The notes: generated by a model not told the origin, from the sequence alone. A stretch of DNA of 64,000 bases from Pseudarthrobacter sp. Fe7 (GCA_024372495.1 CP099977.1:930001-994000); one strand, 5' to 3'. Positions 9,809 through 19,638 are shown, counted from the stretch's first letter. Numbers and translations are program-made.

Positions 9809-10868
9809 TTAGGCGGGCGGTGCGTTACACCCGCACGTTCTCCCTATGTGGATGCGGTGCGAACAAGTTAAGGAGCTGTAGGTGTTGGACGGGGCTTCGA
9901 TCCTGCGGAGCAGCATGGCGAATGCCTCCTGGGCCATTTCCTGCTGCGGCTGGACGATGCTCGTCAGGTTGATCAGACCGGAACGGCTGTGGGCCAGCCC
10001 GTCGCACCCCGCGACCGCCACATCCTCGGGGATGCGCAGGCCGCGGTCGAGCGCGTATTCCATGACGCCGATGGCGAGGCTCGTCGCTGCCGCACACCAC
10101 GGCGCGGGGCGCCTTGGCCGAAGAAAACAGCCGTTCGGCTGCCAGCCGGCCGCCTTCATTGTTGACGCGCGTGCTGATCTTCCACTCGCCGCTGATGGTG
10201 ACGCCCGCAGCAGCCGCAGTGCGGACAAAGGCCTGTTCCCGGGTGAGGGACGCGGTGGAGAAGCGCGGTCCCACCACGGTGGCGATGTCCCGGTAACCGT
10301 GGCCCAGCATGTGTTCCATCAGCAGGGTTGCCGCGGCATCGTCATCAATGCCTACGAAGTCGCCCTGCAGGAAGTCGGCCCGTCGGGACAGGCAGACGTA
10401 GGGAATCCGCGCAGTTCGCAGGGTGCGTAAGGCGGTGGCGTCCTCCCGCAGGGCGGCGGCGAGGATGACGCCGTCCACGTTGCGGTTCGCGAGCGTGGCG
10501 GTGACCTGTGCAAGCGTGGCCGCATCGTCCTGCGTGGTTGCCACAAACACTTCGTAGCCGGACTCGGCGGCAGCGGAAATGATGCCCTGTGCCCACCGGG
10601 GATACATGGGGTTGATGATGTTGGGCAGGATCAGCCCCACCACGCGGGTCCGCAGCGGATCAGAAAATGAAGACGACTTACGGGGCCTGAACCCCAGTTC
10701 ATTCGCCACGCCGATGATGCGGCGCCGGGTTTCGACCGACACACCACCCTTGCCGTTCAGCGCGTAGGACACTGTGGCAGGGGAAACGCCCGCTGCACGG
10801 GCAACAGCGGCGGCGGAAACCGGCGCGGGGCGGGGCCCGGAGGTTCTGCTGACTTTATGGCCGCTCAC
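9809..10868 (-). CDS. LacI-family transcriptional regulator (frameshifted in assembly)
   Basis: N-terminal LacI HTH: VSAAAVARAAGVSPATVSYALNGKGGVS, then RPRKSS and the periplasmic-binding-like domain (VVGLILPNIINPMYPRWAQGI, DGVILAAA). At about 10080 GAGCTC reads GAGGCTC; removing the extra base joins VVCGSDE to LAIGVMEYALDRGL and the usual PEDVAVAGCDGL, giving 352 residues. Start taken as GTG 10868 after a G-rich stretch; an upstream ATG at 10919 is also possible. It lies next to and in the same orientation as the SDR-BKACE pair, so it probably controls that pathway in response to its substrate. Confidence 0.88.
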
Positions 10869-11048
10869 CCACCGCCCCCTCTCCAATGACGTGCACCCAC
10901 GGTGTCCTTGTGACGTCAATTACAGTAGGAGCGCACTTGAGCGTTAAGCAACGTTAAGTGCTGCGGGGGTACTTCTGCTGGAAGGCACGACGACGGCGGG
11001 GAAGTGAGCGCCGCCGTCGTACCTTCCGTGGAAGGTGCTGGGGGACCG

Positions 11049-11993
11049 TCAGGCGCCGGCTACGCGCTGGACGAACTCGACCGTCTCGCGTTCCGTTTCG
11101 GCGCGGGTGGTGGGTTCGTTGTGCACCTCGTGCCGGACGCCGGGGAAGACGCGGGTGCGGACATCCGCGTGGCCCGAATCAGCCAGGCGGTTGGCCACGT
11201 GGTAGGCGCCTTCGCCGTAGTTGGTGACGGGGTCCTGGTCGCCGGCGAGGATCAGAACGGGGAGTTCCACGGGGAGCTGTTTGTACCAGTCGTCGGAGGT
11301 GACCTGGTCGTAGAGGTCCACGAAGCCCTGCAGGAAGCGGGCGCTGAGCGGTGCGCCGAAGTTGTTGAAGGGGTCCCGCCCGTGGTCGGTGACGACGTCC
11401 GCGTCGAGTGCCACCCAGGCGGTGGGACCGGCGCTCTCGCCGAAGCGGCCCAGGAAGCCGTCGAACAACTGGGCCACCAGTTCCTGTGGGGCGGGATCGG
11501 CGCCGCGCTCGCCGGAGGCAAGCCGGGCCAGTTCGGGCCGGTTAATCATCTTCTCGATGCCACGCATCTGGGCGGCGATGCCGCAGAGGATCAGGCCGGA
11601 AAGCTGCGCCTGCGGGTCGGTGGCCAGGGCGCGGGCAATCATGGAGCCCCAGCTGTGGCCAAACACCACGTACGGAAGGTGGGGGAGTGCTTGCCGGGCC
11701 TTGGCCTGCAGGGTGACCTCATCGGCGACCACTACGCGGGCGGCGTCCTCGCCGGCGTCGCCCCAGGTGCCCTGCTGCATCGCCGTGCGCCCGTGCCCGG
11801 AGTGGTCGCCCGCTACCACGATGAACCCCGCGTCCACCAGGGTGGAGATGAGGTGGAGGTAGCGGCGGGAGTGCTCGCCGAGCCCGTGGATGAGCTGGAC
11901 GATGGCCTTGGGCTGCCCGATGGGTTCGTAGACCCAGGCCTGGATGGTGTCGCGGCCGTTGGCGGACGTGAACTCGATTTCCTGCAGTGACAT
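11049..11993 (-). CDS. Alpha/beta hydrolase (lysophospholipase/monoglyceride lipase-like)
   Basis: 314 residues. LIHGLGEHSRRY is the oxyanion-loop motif of monoglyceride lipase/lysophospholipase-like hydrolases; GHSWGS holds the nucleophile Ser; PVLILAGDQDPVTNYG carries the acid and HEVHNEPT the catalytic His region. No signal peptide, so cytoplasmic. It probably hydrolyses an ester of a lipid or a small molecule. The neighbouring LacI and LLM genes do not fix a substrate. Confidence 0.88.
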   Translation of the reverse strand: MSLQEIEFTSANGRDTIQAWVYEPIGQPKAIVQLIHGLGEHSRRYLHLISTLVDAGFIVVAGDHSGHGRTAMQQGTWGDAGEDAARVVVADEVTLQAKARQALPHLPYVVFGHSWGSMIARALATDPQAQLSGLILCGIAAQMRGIEKMINRPELARLASGERGADPAPQELVAQLFDGFLGRFGESAGPTAWVALDADVVTDHGRDPFNNFGAPLSARFLQGFVDLYDQVTSDDWYKQLPVELPVLILAGDQDPVTNYGEGAYHVANRLADSGHADVRTRVFPGVRHEVHNEPTTRAETERETVEFVQRVAGA

Positions 11994-12137
11994 ATCTTCC
12001 TCCCATGCCGGCGCCGTCGCTGGCTTGAGGCGAGCCTATCCACAGTGCTGTCATCTTCGTCAATGATCGCTGGTTCATTGATGGGGCTTCCGCCTAGTCT
12101 GAAACCAATCCCGTCTCGTTGCCCTGGAAGGAAGCCG

Positions 12138-13191
12138 ATGCCGCATCCCACCCGTCCCCTGCGCAAGCTGGGATTCCTCACCATCGGCCTGTTTGATCCC
12201 GATAATCCGGCAGCTGGCCACGAGTCCACGCTGCAGATCATCGAGCTGGGGGAGCGGCTGGGGTTCGACAGTGCCTGGCTGCGCCACCGGCACCTGCAGT
12301 TCGGCATCTCTTCCCCTGTGGCGGTGATGGCCGCGGCGAGCCAGCGCACCTCCCGGATTGAGCTGGGAACCGCCGTGACGCCGCTGGGCTGGGAGAACCC
12401 GCTGCGCCTGGCCGAGGACCTGGCCACGGTGGATCTGCTCGCTGGAGGGCGGATCAATCCCGGCGTGAGCGTGGGGGAACCGATGCAGTACGACACCGTG
12501 AAGCACGAGCTGTACCCGGACACCGCGGAGCCTGGAGGACTTCAGCTACGCCCGTGTGGAGCGGTTTGCGCGGCTTGTTGCCGGGGATCCGGTTCGGGAG
12601 TTCTCGGGCAAGCAGGGCGTCGTGGAGGAATTCTCCAACCGCGTGGAGCCTCACTCGCCCGGGTTGCGGGAACGGCTTTGGTACGGGGCTGGCAGCACGA
12701 AGTCTGCCGTCTGGGCCGGTTCGAATGGGTTCAATCTGCTGTCCAGCAGCGTCATCTTCCCGGACAAGGGGCAGGAACCGAATTTCGCCTTGGTCCAGCA
12801 GTCGCAGATCCGTGCGTTCCGGGAGGCTGCTGGTTTTGCCGGCCACGCTGGGGCTCGGGTCTCGCAGGGTCTGGTGGTGATCCCGACTGACTCGGCGACT
12901 CAGGCCCAACGGGAAAAATACCAGCGGTACGTCGACGAACGCACTCCCCGCACCGCTGCTCCGCAAGGGCCGCGGGGCATGATGTTCGCGGCTGATCTAA
13001 TCGGCACCAGTGATGAGATCGCTGAACAGCTCTACGCCCACGCCGGTTTTCAGGAGGTGGATGAGGTTGCGTTCGCACTGCCTTTCAGCTTCGAGCACGA
13101 GGACTATGGGCAGATCCTGACGGACATGGCGGGGAAGCTGGGGCCGGCTTTGGGGTGGGCGTCCGGGGAAGGCTCGCGGCCTGTGCGGTAG
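12138..13191 (+). CDS. LLM-class flavin-dependent oxidoreductase (frameshifted in assembly)
   Basis: ATG 12138 follows AAGGAAG. The first half has LGFDSAWLRHRHLQ, ELGTAVTPLGWENPLRLAEDLA and GRINPGVSVGEP, luciferase-like TIM-barrel motifs. At about 12531 GAGCTG reads GAGCCTG; correction joins PDTAE to LEDFSYARVERFARL and gives 350 residues ending SRPVR. F420- or FMN-dependent monooxygenase/reductase by family; substrate unknown. The gene marks the left edge of the accessory stretch that follows. Confidence 0.85.
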
Positions 13192-13880
13192 TGCGCGGGA
13201 TATGCAAATGCAGCCCCTGTAGAGTGGCTGATTCCCTAAAGGCGGGGTTGGGTTAAATACGCGGATCGAAGGCGTCACTTTCACCGTACTCAGCGCCCTA
13301 CTTCCTCGTCGGAGCACCTCGTCAGATGTTCACTGATAACTTTGGACGATTTCGCCTCCTATGGAGGTCTGACTTCAGCGTGCGCGCAGCAAAGCGCCCC
13401 GGCAGCGACAGCGTGTGAGAAGTTCGACGCGGGCCCACCTTGTCGTGACCCGTATAGTCAAGCGAACGATGCGGCGCCCTCTGGACCAGCGGTAAGAATA
13501 CACATGGGTTTCTGTCACCTTGGTACGTAACAACCGCCAACTGATTAGGTGAGCGTAAGCCAACCTTGTAAGTGTGGAGATCGGAGGACGAAATCGGAGA
13601 TATGCGCTGTTATCGGTACTGAGACCTATTCGCACCTCCCGTAGGGCCGGGTGTCTTGGCCGAAATTGCACCTGAAGGCTAGGCAGCTTCATGCTCCACC
13701 TCTGTCGGCGGCGGCTTGCTCGTGCGAGAACCTTTCCGCGGCCCTCTGGCGCCCTAGCCATCCGCCAGAAGCCGGCAAGCCACAGAGCATCGGAGTTTCC
13801 GCAGCTACTTCTGCCCTCGTGCTTTATAGGTCGATAATTGATGCTTTGCTTGATGATTCGAGGAGAGCCCTTTCCGCCAA
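13192..13880. other. 689-bp stretch without a recognisable gene
   Basis: Possible frames here have irregular codon use, Arg-rich or Ser-rich translations and no family resemblance. I see no tRNA, integrase fragment or strong hairpin. It separates the ordinary LLM gene from the accessory genes and may be the degraded left border of an inserted segment. Confidence 0.4.
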
Positions 13881-14726
13881 TCAGCCTTGGTTCAACTTCG
13901 CCGCAATCTGAACCGCTTGCAGAGTCAAAGCCCCCGCTAAGGCCCCAATCCATTTGGGATCCAGTGAAGGTAGGAAGTCCAAGAAGCGACGCTCAGTTTG
14001 AACTGAGGTATTCAGATGTGCCACTTGAGGCCAGTTACCCGATCCCACTCTGAGTATGGACCTAGCGAAGTCTTTCCGAAGGTTGGTGATTTCCCCGCTG
14101 TGCCCATGTAGCGCCACATTTACGTACTCGTGCAATACCACCGAGCACTGTCTCGCATACCGTTTTCGCTGCTTTCTAATCACCCTTGTAACCCCAGGTA
14201 TCCGCGAGTAGGCACGTTGAAAAAAATCGGCGGTATTGTTGACTTCCTTCGCTAACTGCAGTCGAATTTCACCGGAAGTGATGCTCCCTTCTAGGGCCTC
14301 AGCAATGTCAAGCACGCGGAACATGCGGTTGATGACCTGCGCGTCAGTGTAGTTTGCGTCGAGACGTGCTTGTCTCGCCATCGGCGCAACCAAAACACAT
14401 ACAGCTAAAGCTAAAGAGAGAAGAATTCCCAAGCCAGATAGGGATTCAGGTAGAAGCCAATGCGCGAGGTGCCATCCGGTTAAGGCCACAACAAAATATC
14501 CTATGATACCCACGAGCACCGGCAACCAAAGGACAAGGAGGTATGTGCGACCCGATGGGACGCGATCCAGTGTTTGGCAAACTCGATCGGTAGCCGATGC
14601 GTCCCAGGAGACCTCCGTCAAAAAGGCTCGACGCGCCGACGAAATCGAGAAATCGGATTTGGAACGTACCGCGACGCGCTGGCTGCGCCACCCTAGTAAT
14701 AAGTGTCTATGTAGAAAACCTGCCAT
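13881..14726 (-). CDS. Hypothetical membrane protein
   Basis: 281 residues, no family recognised. Two strong transmembrane segments are predicted at about 65-83 (LLVLWLPVLVGIIGYFVV) and 96-114 (LGILLSLALAVCVLVAP), separated by a Trp/His-rich loop. A long soluble, Arg- and Lys-containing helical region follows, and a weak hydrophobic stretch lies near the C-terminus (about 258-274). Third-position GC is lower than in flanking housekeeping genes, consistent with acquired DNA. No same-strand partner lies closer than about 660 bases. The start could be internal. Confidence 0.55.
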   Translation of the reverse strand: MAGFLHRHLLLGWRSQRVAVRSKSDFSISSARRAFLTEVSWDASATDRVCQTLDRVPSGRTYLLVLWLPVLVGIIGYFVVALTGWHLAHWLLPESLSGLGILLSLALAVCVLVAPMARQARLDANYTDAQVINRMFRVLDIAEALEGSITSGEIRLQLAKEVNNTADFFQRAYSRIPGVTRVIRKQRKRYARQCSVVLHEYVNVALHGHSGEITNLRKDFARSILRVGSGNWPQVAHLNTSVQTERRFLDFLPSLDPKWIGALAGALTLQAVQIAAKLNQG

Positions 14727-15390
14727 GCCCCTACCCTTCGTGCTGGAAAATCACGCATACTCCTATGAAAAACAACCATAAAGTGGATCAACCGTCCTCG
14801 CACTATGAGCTCAACTCACTTCCACGAATCGGTCAGTGAAGCCACTAGGTCCGATCTAACTGTCCATTAGGGCCCCGTTTAAGGAAGAAATCCATGGGCA
14901 AGGGAAGGCAAAGCAAGCTCGGAGGGATTGTCCCTGGCTGTGGACAGGAGAGGCAGTTGTCCAGGCAGTAACGACGGGACGGTGGATCAACCTATTTGCA
15001 CTGTTGCGGAATGTGGCACGGTCTGCTTCCGCCTTGCGTCGGACTCACCCCCGTGCGGCCCCACGTCGACCGGAACCGCAAGCTAAGAAAATTACAGCCG
15101 ACATGTCTTCGGGTAGAGGCGTGACCTGCCTCTACCCGGCACACCTGCCCAGGTCCAACGGGGAAGAACACCTCCGTCCAGGAGATGCTGGACAACCACG
15201 ACGCTTGGATCCTGCAGGCGGTAATGCACCTTGGCGACGGAGGCCGAATCGCGGGCAGCGATTATGGATGGCATGATGACCTGCTGGTACATTAGCCCAC
15301 TCCCCATACGGAGCGGCACGCCTGGCAGCCGTGATCCCTAGGTCGACCTATGGTTCTTATCGCGGTGAATATCTGGTCAGCGGCACCGGT
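14727..15390. other. 664-bp gap with one short protein-like frame
   Basis: No long credible gene. On the plus strand a frame ending at a TAG near 15297 reads MLDNHDAWILQAVMHLGDGG and onward for about 37 residues; its composition looks coding-like. It has no ribosome site and a stop shortly upstream. It may be the remnant of a larger gene. The rest shows nothing I can name. Confidence 0.25.
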
Positions 15391-16266
15391 TCAAACTGAC
15401 GGTAGCGAGTTACCGGGCAGGCTCGAAAGGATCTCGTTCGTTGGTTGCTGAACACTTAGCCCAACTTGACCACCCGCATCCCGGATTACATCATTTACGG
15501 AATTCCACCATGCTTCGACGGGCTCAGATAGTGGTTGGTGACTGAACGCACCGAGCTGAATGAACGAGGGCTCGAGAAGGCTGTCCGAGCGCCCACCGAT
15601 CTCTTCGATTTCCGCTACGACAGCATCGTAGGTGTTCTTCTCCGACGCCTTGAGGGTCTTCAATTCCGCCATGAGGACACGCTGCACCACGTCTACGACT
15701 TTGTCTGCCCAAGACGGCCTGCATCGGATCAGTTCCAGTCGCTTAAGTACTGCACGTTGCTCTCGTTCATTTGTGAAACCGGCAATCGGCTGTTTCCCTA
15801 CGAGCCAGGACTTTTCCACTGGGAATTCGATCCTGAGGTCTGCAACCCACACTTCCGGAGTATCGACCGTCAATTTCGGTACATGGAGTAGGTGTAGTGG
15901 TCCCTTGCCTTTTTTAACAAGGGATCTCGTACCACCGTCCATGTTGCTCATGTCATAAACAGGAGCGATGGATATCCATGGGCGCGTAGGTGGATCAAAA
16001 TCCACTTCGCCGAGATCACAGGTCTGGCTCGTAATAATGCCGTAGCGCGGAGCGACGTGATCAGCCAAGATCACTTCGGGACCTTCTGAGTCTTCAACGT
16101 AATTGCGCGTTGCAGCCCATATTGCGAATTTCGGGTTAGCAAAGTAGAAAAAGGGCGGGTCTTCTACAATGTCTCCAGCTGTGAAGCCTGCCGCGGCGGC
16201 CAGTACCTCGTCCGGCCACTGCTGGCGTTCAACAGGCAAGCCTGCAGTAATGTCAGGGACCGACAT
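15391..16266 (-). CDS. Hypothetical protein with SQTCD motif (third gene of accessory trio)
   Basis: 291 residues; I do not recognise a named family. Features: an aromatic-rich segment FFYFANPKFAIW (about 39-50), then YGIITSQTCDLGE (about 75-87) with the Cys-Asp pair, a predicted beta core, and a helical Lys/Glu-rich segment (about 190-220). The pattern GIITSQTCD resembles a conserved, possibly catalytic or metal-binding, Cys site, but that is inference. No signal peptide or membrane segment. It starts 73 bases after the HTH-protein gene on the same strand, so the two are probably one transcript. Confidence 0.6.
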   Translation of the reverse strand: MSVPDITAGLPVERQQWPDEVLAAAAGFTAGDIVEDPPFFYFANPKFAIWAATRNYVEDSEGPEVILADHVAPRYGIITSQTCDLGEVDFDPPTRPWISIAPVYDMSNMDGGTRSLVKKGKGPLHLLHVPKLTVDTPEVWVADLRIEFPVEKSWLVGKQPIAGFTNEREQRAVLKRLELIRCRPSWADKVVDVVQRVLMAELKTLKASEKNTYDAVVAEIEEIGGRSDSLLEPSFIQLGAFSHQPLSEPVEAWWNSVNDVIRDAGGQVGLSVQQPTNEILSSLPGNSLPSV

Positions 16267-16339
16267 CCGCGGGCGCCTCCAAAGTAGTAGTTGGCTGATA
16301 TCTGGGCATAGCCCACCGAAGCTTTAAGTGGGCCTCAAA

Positions 16340-17218
16340 TTACGTCGAGATGGTCCTGGGTCTGCGGGGTGGGGCAACAAATCCCTCCGCAGAGTTTTGG
16401 TCTACGGAGACCTGATCAATTCCTGGTTGACCAAAAGCCTCGAGATCCTCATCGTCTACAAGCCTCCGCGGGCCCTGCAGTGTTGGGAAAAGCAGCGGCT
16501 CAGCTAGTGCCAAAACGTGTCGGAGCCCCTCGGCGCCCTGGCCTATACGGGCTACACGGTCAGTGCCATCATCCGTACCGAGCGCAAGCCACAAGCGTGC
16601 CCGTTCGATTCCCTGGACCGCAACGAGTTGGGATACAAACGCGTGCACAGCAAGTAGGTGCCGGGACGAAGAGCCATATGCTCCTCCGGCATTTCGCCAA
16701 TTGCCCAAAGTCCGTCGCGAGACGTTTCCTAGCTGGGCGACCTGAGAATCAGTTAAGTGCAGCCACTCTGCGAGATCGTCAACGGCTGATACAGAAGCCG
16801 CCGAGACGCGTCGATCACGTTCAGAGCGGGCGGTCTCCACTGCGCTCGGCCGTCCAGCCGCTTGGTGACCGTAGGCACCCGGCGCGCGGAAAGTCAGGCC
16901 TTGATCTGTTGCCGAGGTGCCATCTTCCAAGAGAGATGGCCAATAATCCGCCCCGACCCGGATGAGGTTGGTCTCGCTGGGGATATCAGATCCCGCGCTT
17001 TGAAGGATGGGTGTACCTGGGACGGCAGCAAGGGTTAGGGCTGCGGCCGCGGCCACATTCCAAACGCGGGTCCGCGCGGCAGGAGAGTTCCAAGAGCGGA
17101 GGTTACCGCCCCAGTTCTCGTAGAACTGCGTTGCTTTATCCGCCCTGCTGTAGGTTCCCCCGGAGGCGTATCTTTCTAGAGTGACGCCGTAACTCATATC
17201 AGACATGCGGTCCCCCAT
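16340..17218 (-). CDS. Helix-turn-helix protein of Xre/MbcA/ParS-like character (second gene of trio)
   Basis: 292 residues. The N-terminal 140 residues are of low conservation, with an Ala-rich hydrophobic stretch (about 53-66). A helix-turn-helix lies at about 148-175: LAEWLHLTDSQVAQLGNVSRRTLGNWR. It is followed by a helical region VHAFVSQLVAVQGIERARLW that resembles the segment after the HTH in Xre/MbcA/ParS antitoxin-type proteins. AGGAG is only a few bases from ATG 17218, so the second ATG (17206) is a plausible alternative start. It sits between the TIGR04255-like and SQTCD genes with gaps of 26 and 73 bases, consistent with an operon. Confidence 0.62.
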   Translation of the reverse strand: MGDRMSDMSYGVTLERYASGGTYSRADKATQFYENWGGNLRSWNSPAARTRVWNVAAAAALTLAAVPGTPILQSAGSDIPSETNLIRVGADYWPSLLEDGTSATDQGLTFRAPGAYGHQAAGRPSAVETARSERDRRVSAASVSAVDDLAEWLHLTDSQVAQLGNVSRRTLGNWRNAGGAYGSSSRHLLAVHAFVSQLVAVQGIERARLWLALGTDDGTDRVARIGQGAEGLRHVLALAEPLLFPTLQGPRRLVDDEDLEAFGQPGIDQVSVDQNSAEGFVAPPRRPRTIST

Positions 17219-17244
17219 TTCTCCTCTGAGTCTACGTAACGACT

Positions 17245-18049
17245 CTAAGTCTTGAGATAGTCGAGCAGTTCAGGTTCGACTACGGCTTGAAACACCTGAA
17301 GTGCTCGACGATGAAGCTGCTTGGCCGTTTGATGAAGATCGGCAACATCGAATGCCCGGGCGCGCGCGTCAAAGCAGTCCGTGTCCAACACTGTGCTGTA
17401 GCCGTTAGCCTGAGCAGGATCAGGCGTGCAGCCACTTCTTAGAACAACTTGAGCGTCTCCGAGATCGAGGTGCGAAAAGGTTTGCGCTCCGATGACGGCC
17501 TCCATTAGGCCAGGCTTGCCGGCCAGCCCCAGCAGGCTCGGATCCAATAAGCCATTCCAGTCACTCGGCTTGGAGGCCTGCCGGTGAACTATGCGGTCGA
17601 TGTACCGCAAGCCCACCCGCTGGATAAGGGCCGGCTGGTAGGACGAGTGAATGACTTGGGTGAGATCCTCAAGCCGCGCGTTAAATTCGCTCCATGTTGT
17701 ATACCCCGTTGACTCCAGTGCGAAAAAGTCGGGCATGAGGACAACGGTCCATCTTTGATCTTTAGAGCGCAAGCGCCAACCGGGGCGGACTTCTCCGCTG
17801 GATGTTTGAAATCCGGCGGGTCCAGCTTCAAGCACCACCTCGCCCGCAGACGCCTGCTCGAGCGTCGGATAGTCATGCCTAAGTGCATCCTGAATTTGAA
17901 GGGCCGTAGTGGGTTCGCTTACAGACGGCCGAGATTCGTGCCTACCCTGAAAGACGACGAGGCTCGAGGGGAGATGCGCCGAGTGTCTCAGAAGATGGTT
18001 CTGGAAGTTCGACGAGGTTATTCGCAAGGTCCTTCTTGATCTTGTCCAC
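17245..18049 (-). CDS. TIGR04255-family protein (N-terminus hidden by assembly insertion)
   Basis: The body shows the TIGR04255 pattern: IQDALRHDYPTLEQ, WTVVLMPDFFALESTGYTTW, RVGLRYIDRIV and LLDPSLLGL. The apparent in-frame N-terminus is unnatural. Removing one C at a GAGCCTC near 17963 joins a second frame that reads MDKIKKDLANN from GTG 18049, then SPLELVVFQGRHES, which restores the family's opening P-L-E-x-V motif and gives 267 residues. No ribosome site precedes the GTG, so it may be leaderless. The family has no established biochemical function that I know of. It leads the trio, followed after 26 bases by the HTH gene. Confidence 0.72.
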
Positions 18050-18481
18050 GATTGAGTGTAAACCGGCGGAAAGTTCTGGGCAAGTTGTGTGAAATTTGGC
18101 TTCTTCCTTTCAGCCGAGGCGCCGAGCGATAGTTCGACTGTTGTCCAAGTCGTGTTGAGGCCGGGGCCCCGCCTGGAACGGGTCAGCCCTCCGGACCACC
18201 CCTACTACGATGAACGTGAAAACCGAGGCACTTGCTAACCGCAGGCGGCGCGACTGAGCTGGGGATCCTTGTCTGAGCAATCGTTGGGATTGTGCTGCAG
18301 CGCGACGAGTATAAGGGCCGTAAGACACATGAGAATCTGTCAGATTTAGCTCAAAGAAGCTCGGCCGAGTCCGTCAGACAACAAAACAGAGAGGGACCTA
18401 TTCTGACGTCTTTCGAATACTTAGCTGACGTCAGGTTGGGGTGTGCTCAGTCGGACGATCTAGCGCCCTCGAGAAACACGA
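18050..18481. other. 432-bp region without recognisable gene, upstream of IS element
   Basis: No frame here looks coding. The promoter of the minus-strand trio should lie at its left end. The remainder is the sequence into which the IS5-family element was inserted; no interrupted gene can be recognised across the insertion. Confidence 0.35.
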
Positions 18482-18485
18482 CTAG

Positions 18486-18502
18486 GGCGTGTCTCCTAAA
18501 GC
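18486..18502. repeat. Left terminal inverted repeat of IS element
   Basis: GGCGTGTCTCCTAAAGC, the exact reverse complement of the right end at 19409-19425. Preceded by CTAG. Confidence 0.9.
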
Positions 18503-18531
18503 CTGATGGCCGCATCCGGGATGCTTGATGG

Positions 18532-19429
18532 GTGTCGCGTACTTCTGTTTTGACTGATGGGCAATGGGCCCGCATCCAGCCGCTACTGCCGTCTTCTGCA
18601 GGCCGGCGGGGTCGTCCTTTTCGGGACGACCGCCGAGTGGTCGAGGGCATCATCTACCGGTATCGCTGCGGGATCGCTTGGCGGGATGTGCCTGCCGAGT
18701 TCGGTCCGTGGCAGACCATCTGGAAGCGTCACCGCCGCTACAGCGGTGACGGAACGTGGGACAGCATTCTGGCGGCGCTGCTGACGGTCGCGGACTCTCA
18801 GGGTGAGGTGGACTGGTCCGTCTCGGTCGACTCGACGGTCAACCGCGCCCACCAGCACGGCACCAACCTTCCCCGCGCCACAGGGGGACCGCTCGAATTA
18901 CATGAATCTGTTTGCTGAACCGGACGACCATGCCATTGGCCGGTCCCGCGGCGGTCTGAGCACCAAGATCCACGCCCTGGTTGACGGCAAAGGCAGGCCC
19001 CTGGTTCTGTTGGTCGCACCGGGCCAGGGCGGCGACGCGCCGATGTTCGCCCACCTCATGAACCAGTTGAAGATCAACCGGGCCGGTCCGGGCAGGCCCC
19101 GAACCCGCCCGGACCTGGTCCGCGGTGACAAGGCCTACTCATCTCGGGCGATCCGAACCCACCTCCGCGACCGCGGCATAGTAGCGGTGATCCCGCAGCC
19201 TTCCGATCAGGTCGGTCACAGAAAACGACGTGGCTCCTCCGGCGGCCGGCCTCCGGGCTTCGACAAAGAGGATTACAAAGGCCGCAACGTCGTCGAACGC
19301 AACTTCAACACCTTCAAACAGTGGCGGGCCCTGGCAACCCGCTACGACAAACTCGCCCTCACCTACCGCGGCGGAGCAGTCCTCCGAGCAATCAGCATCT
19401 GGCTGACAGCTTTAGGAGACACGCCCTAG
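18532..19429 (+). CDS. IS5-family transposase (two overlapping frames)
   Basis: The first frame holds the DUF4096-type N-terminal domain (LTDGQWARIQPLLP, RYRCGIAWRDVP, FGPWQTIWKRH) and the first catalytic Asp in SVDSTVNRAHQHG. The second frame continues RSNYMNLFAEPDDHAIGRSR, LVRGDKAYSS (second Asp) and VVERNFNTFKQWR (Glu), completing the DDE triad. The frames meet at a run of five G near 18885; one G less gives a continuous 298-residue protein. This could be a homopolymer error or programmed frameshifting, which occurs in this IS group. The TAG stop at 19427-19429 lies in the target duplication, not in the element. Confidence 0.9.
19409..19425. repeat. Right terminal inverted repeat of IS element
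   Basis: GCTTTAGGAGACACGCC, matching the left end in inverted orientation; followed by CTAG. Confidence 0.9.
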
Positions 19430-19638
19430 TTCGAAATCGAAGATTCTGCTTGCCAGTAGCATCGTGTGTAGCCCAAGTAGATGAACCCCGGAGCAGCCCA
19501 GTAGCAATCAGCACACGTCTCCACTGCACACAGGCTAGCTCGTAGATATGCGGGAGAACGAGGGGATGAGGTCATCCTTGGAGCTTCCCACTATCTTTGT
19601 TTCGGCCCTTAGTTGAGGTCCCCATTTATCGACAGCCT

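Larger units (their letters stand above)
18486..19425 (+). mobile_element. IS5-family (IS427-like) insertion sequence, 940 bp
   Basis: Both ends carry a near-perfect inverted repeat: GGCGTGTCTCCTAAAGC at the left and GCTTTAGGAGACACGCC at the right. The element is bounded on each side by CTAG (18482-18485 and 19426-19429), which is read as the target duplication, as in IS5/IS427 relatives. One transposase gene fills it. The boundaries are exact if CTAG is taken as the duplication; a shorter TA duplication would shift them by a base or two. Confidence 0.9.

Noticed and set aside
13375..13953. Minus-strand open frame of about 190 codons in the 13.2-13.9 kb gap
   Set aside because: Arg/Ser-rich composition, no family resemblance, no ribosome site, and it overlaps the end of the membrane protein gene.
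18803..19429. Two separate IS genes (orfA and orfB)
   Set aside because: The DDE residues are spread over both frames and a one-base change at G5 joins them, so they are parts of one transposase.
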